Assembly (NCBI GenBank): GCA_947371775.1
Contig: CANBQX010000094.1
Location: 1-7,564 of the forward strand
From: Comamonadaceae bacterium
Lineage (GTDB): Bacteria > Pseudomonadota > Gammaproteobacteria > Burkholderiales > Burkholderiaceae_C
Direction: 5' to 3'
DNA length: 7,564 bases
Part shown: one piece after another, positions 5,474-7,564 of the stretch
How positions within the stretch are numbered: position 1 is the first letter of the stretch
How the letters are laid out: each line of letters opens with the position of its first letter
Notes under the pieces: generated by a model
Told to the model about the DNA's origin: nothing
What the model saw: the letters and a program-made list of their open reading frames with translations, nothing else
Databases searched by the model: none
Position numbers and translations under genes: made by a program

Positions 5474-7564
5474 TTAGAGCTTGCCCGCCACCCAGGCCTG
5501 GGCGCTGGCCAGCGCCGCGTCCAGGTGGGCTGGCTCGGTGCCACCGGCCATGGCCATGTCGGGCTTGCCACCGCCTTTGCCGCCCACTTGCGCAGCCAGG
5601 AAGTTGACCAGCTCACCGGCCTTGACCTTGGAGGTGATGTCCGGCGTCACGCCCACGGCGATTTGCACTTTGTCGCCCTCGGCCACACCCAGCACGATGA
5701 CAGCCGTTTTGAGCTTGTCCTTGAGCTTGTCCATGGTGTCGCGCAAGGTTTTGACGTCTGCACCGTCCAGGCGCGCCGCCAGAAACTTGACGCCGCCCAG
5801 GTCCTGCGCCTGCGTCAGCAACTCGTCGCCCTGGGCGGAAGCAAGCTTGCCCTTGAGCGCGGCAATTTCTTTCTCCAGCGACTTGATGTGTTCCACCGTG
5901 CTGTGAATACGGGTGCCCAGCTCAGCCACCGGGGTTTTGAGCGCATGGGCAGCGCTGGCCACGGTGTCTTCGAGCTGCTGCAAATAGGCCAGCGCGTGTT
6001 CGCCGGTCACGGCTTCCATGCGGCGCACGCCGGAGGCCACGCCGCTTTCGGCCACCACTTTGAACAAGCCGATGTCACCGGTGCGCGACACGTGGGTACC
6101 GCCGCACAGTTCGCGGGTAGTGCCGATTTCGAGCACCCGCACGATCTCGCCGTACTTCTCACCAAACAGCATTTGCGCGCCGGTTTTCTTGGCGCTCTCA
6201 ATGTCCATCAGCTCCGCATGGGTGGCAGCGTTGTGCAAGATCTGGCCGTTGACAAAGGCCTCGATCTGGCGGATTTGCGCGTCAGTCACCGGGGCGTTGT
6301 GGGCAAAGTCAAAGCGGGTGCGCTCGGGCGTGACCAGCGAGCCTTTTTGCTGCACATGGTCGCCCAGCACTTCGCGCAGGGCCTCGTGCATCAAGTGGGT
6401 GGCAGAGTGGTTGCGCATGGACGCTGCACGCAGCGCCGCATTGACCTGCGCCTGCACCGTGTCGCCCACCTTCAGGCTGCCCTGGCCGACCGTGCCATGG
6501 TGACCAAACACGTCAGACTTGATTTTTTGCGTGTCGGTCACTGCAAACGTGCCGGCGGAGCCCGTGAGCGTGCCCACGTCGCCCACCTGACCGCCGCTCT
6601 CGGAATAAAACGGTGTCACGTCCAGCACGACCACGCCGCTTTGGCCGGAGGCCAAGCTTTGCACCTGCACGCCGTCCAGGTACAAGGCTTCCACCACGGC
6701 TGACTGCGCCAGCTGGTCATAACCCACAAACACATTGCCCGCACCGCTGTAGTCCAGCGCGCGGTCCTGCTTGAACTTGCCTGCTGCACGGGCCTGGTTT
6801 TTTTGGCGGTCCATGGCGGCGTTGAAGCCTTCGACATCGACTTCGACATCGCGCTCGCGGCAGACATCGTTGGTCAGGTCCAGCGGAAAGCCGAAGGTGT
6901 CATGCAGCTTGAAAGCCACGTCGCCTGGCAGCACTTTCACGCCACCCGCCAAGGCGCTGTCCAAAATTTCCATGCCGGTGGCCAGCGTCTCAAAGAAGCG
7001 CTCTTCTTCGACCCGCAGCACTTCGGTAATGCGTTTCTCTTCAGCTTGGATTTTTGGATAGGCGTCGCCCATGAGGCGCACCACGTCGGCGACCAGCTTG
7101 TGGAAGAACGGTGTTTTTTGGCCTAGCTTGTAGCCATGGCGAATAGCGCGGCGCACGATGCGGCGTTGCACATAGCCGCGGCCTTCGTTGCTCGGCACCA
7201 CGCCGTCGCTCACCAAAAACGCGGTCGCGCGGATATGGTCAGCAATCACGCGCAGTGATTTGTTTTGCAAATCGGTGCAGCCGGTAGCGCGCGCTGCGGC
7301 GGCGATGAGCTGCTCAAAAATATCGATCTCGTAGTTGCTGTGCACATGCTGCAAGATGGCCGCCAGGCGCTCCAGGCCCATGCCGGTGTCCACGCAGGGC
7401 GCAGGCAGCGGGGTTACGGCACCGGTCTCGTCCATGTTGAACTGCATGAACACGTTGTTCCAGATTTCGATGAATCGGTCGCCGTCCTCGCCAGGCGATC
7501 CCGGAGGGCCGCCGGGGATGTGGTCGCCGTGGTCGTAGAAGATCTCAGAGCACGGGCCGCAGGG
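5474..7564 (-). CDS. alaS: Alanine-tRNA ligase, C-terminal four-fifths (cut by window edge)
   Basis: AlaS charges tRNA-Ala with alanine and hydrolyses mischarged Ser/Gly-tRNA-Ala. The visible 696 residues lack about the first 180 of a family length near 875. The visible part starts inside the class II catalytic domain at PCGPCSEIFYDHG. It includes VDTGMGLERLA (motif 3, visible residues 58-68) and the tRNA-recognition region with RVIADHIRATAFLVSDG. The editing domain carries HSATH (bases 6395-6409) and CGGTH (bases 6092-6106), whose His and Cys residues bind zinc. A coiled linker and the DHHA1-type C-terminal domain follow, with GGGKPDMAMAGG near the end. The frame runs unbroken to the window edge, so an apparent GTG start at 7453 is internal. 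No frameshift or missing catalytic residue is seen. The TlpA-like gene follows 11 bases after the stop. Confidence 0.97.
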   Translation of the reverse strand, partial: PCGPCSEIFYDHGDHIPGGPPGSPGEDGDRFIEIWNNVFMQFNMDETGAVTPLPAPCVDTGMGLERLAAILQHVHSNYEIDIFEQLIAAAARATGCTDLQNKSLRVIADHIRATAFLVSDGVVPSNEGRGYVQRRIVRRAIRHGYKLGQKTPFFHKLVADVVRLMGDAYPKIQAEEKRITEVLRVEEERFFETLATGMEILDSALAGGVKVLPGDVAFKLHDTFGFPLDLTNDVCRERDVEVDVEGFNAAMDRQKNQARAAGKFKQDRALDYSGAGNVFVGYDQLAQSAVVEALYLDGVQVQSLASGQSGVVVLDVTPFYSESGGQVGDVGTLTGSAGTFAVTDTQKIKSDVFGHHGTVGQGSLKVGDTVQAQVNAALRAASMRNHSATHLMHEALREVLGDHVQQKGSLVTPERTRFDFAHNAPVTDAQIRQIEAFVNGQILHNAATHAELMDIESAKKTGAQMLFGEKYGEIVRVLEIGTTRELCGGTHVSRTGDIGLFKVVAESGVASGVRRMEAVTGEHALAYLQQLEDTVASAAHALKTPVAELGTRIHSTVEHIKSLEKEIAALKGKLASAQGDELLTQAQDLGGVKFLAARLDGADVKTLRDTMDKLKDKLKTAVIVLGVAEGDKVQIAVGVTPDITSKVKAGELVNFLAAQVGGKGGGKPDMAMAGGTEPAHLDAALASAQAWVAGKL

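Noticed and set aside
5525..6703. 392-residue plus-strand frame
   Set aside because: It is an antisense shadow of alaS, which is intact and strongly conserved across this stretch.
7451..7453. GTG as the start of alaS
   Set aside because: The same frame continues without a stop to the window edge and encodes the conserved PCGPCSEIFYDHG segment, so this codon is an internal Val.
1..7564. Mobile element, phage, CRISPR, toxin-antitoxin or defence system
   Set aside because: No transposase, integrase, direct-repeat array, terminal repeats or toxin-like small gene pairs were seen. The genes are core metabolic and translation genes with uniform base use.

Overview
This is a GC-rich, densely packed stretch of bacterial chromosome. 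Protein sequences and gene style suggest a betaproteobacterium of the order Burkholderiales, probably family Comamonadaceae. That placement rests on recognising the protein families, not on a database search. I see no mobile element, CRISPR array, phage gene, tRNA or rRNA, and no sign of recent gene transfer. The window holds nine protein genes. Two are cut by its edges: cysE at the left and alaS at the right. Nearly all remaining DNA lies in three short gaps of 78 to 114 bases.

Left part (1-2094): trmJ (tRNA Nm32 methyltransferase) and cysE (serine acetyltransferase) run leftwards as a tight pair, 10 bases apart. suhB (inositol-1-phosphatase family) diverges from them and runs rightwards. 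The 78-base gap between trmJ and suhB must hold the promoters for both directions. suhB ends tail-to-tail with a hemerythrin gene, overlapping it by 11 bases.

Middle part (2084-4582): fpr (ferredoxin/flavodoxin-NADP+ reductase), a PfkB-family (adenosine-type) kinase and a hemerythrin-domain protein all run leftwards. fpr and the kinase are 8 bases apart and are probably co-transcribed. The hemerythrin gene follows a 94-base gap. That gap holds two overlapping inverted repeats and an FNR/Anr/Dnr-like box (TTGAT-CTAG-GGCAA), centred exactly 41.5 bases upstream of the start implied by a -10-like hexamer. This suggests that the oxygen-, iron- or nitric-oxide-binding protein may be switched on by low oxygen or NO. 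It is the most interesting regulatory signal in the window.

Right part (4583-7564): a small cytoplasmic thioredoxin-fold protein (WCGTC) runs rightwards and collides with an exported TlpA/ResA-like thioredoxin (WCEPC) running leftwards. Their 3' ends overlap by 68 bases. The TlpA-like gene lies 11 bases downstream of alaS and probably shares its transcript.

Overall this is a housekeeping region: translation (alaS, trmJ), cysteine synthesis (cysE), redox balance (fpr and two thioredoxin-fold proteins), and nucleoside and inositol phosphate metabolism. I did not find a new multi-gene system. The points worth checking are regulatory sites and gene-overlap geometry.
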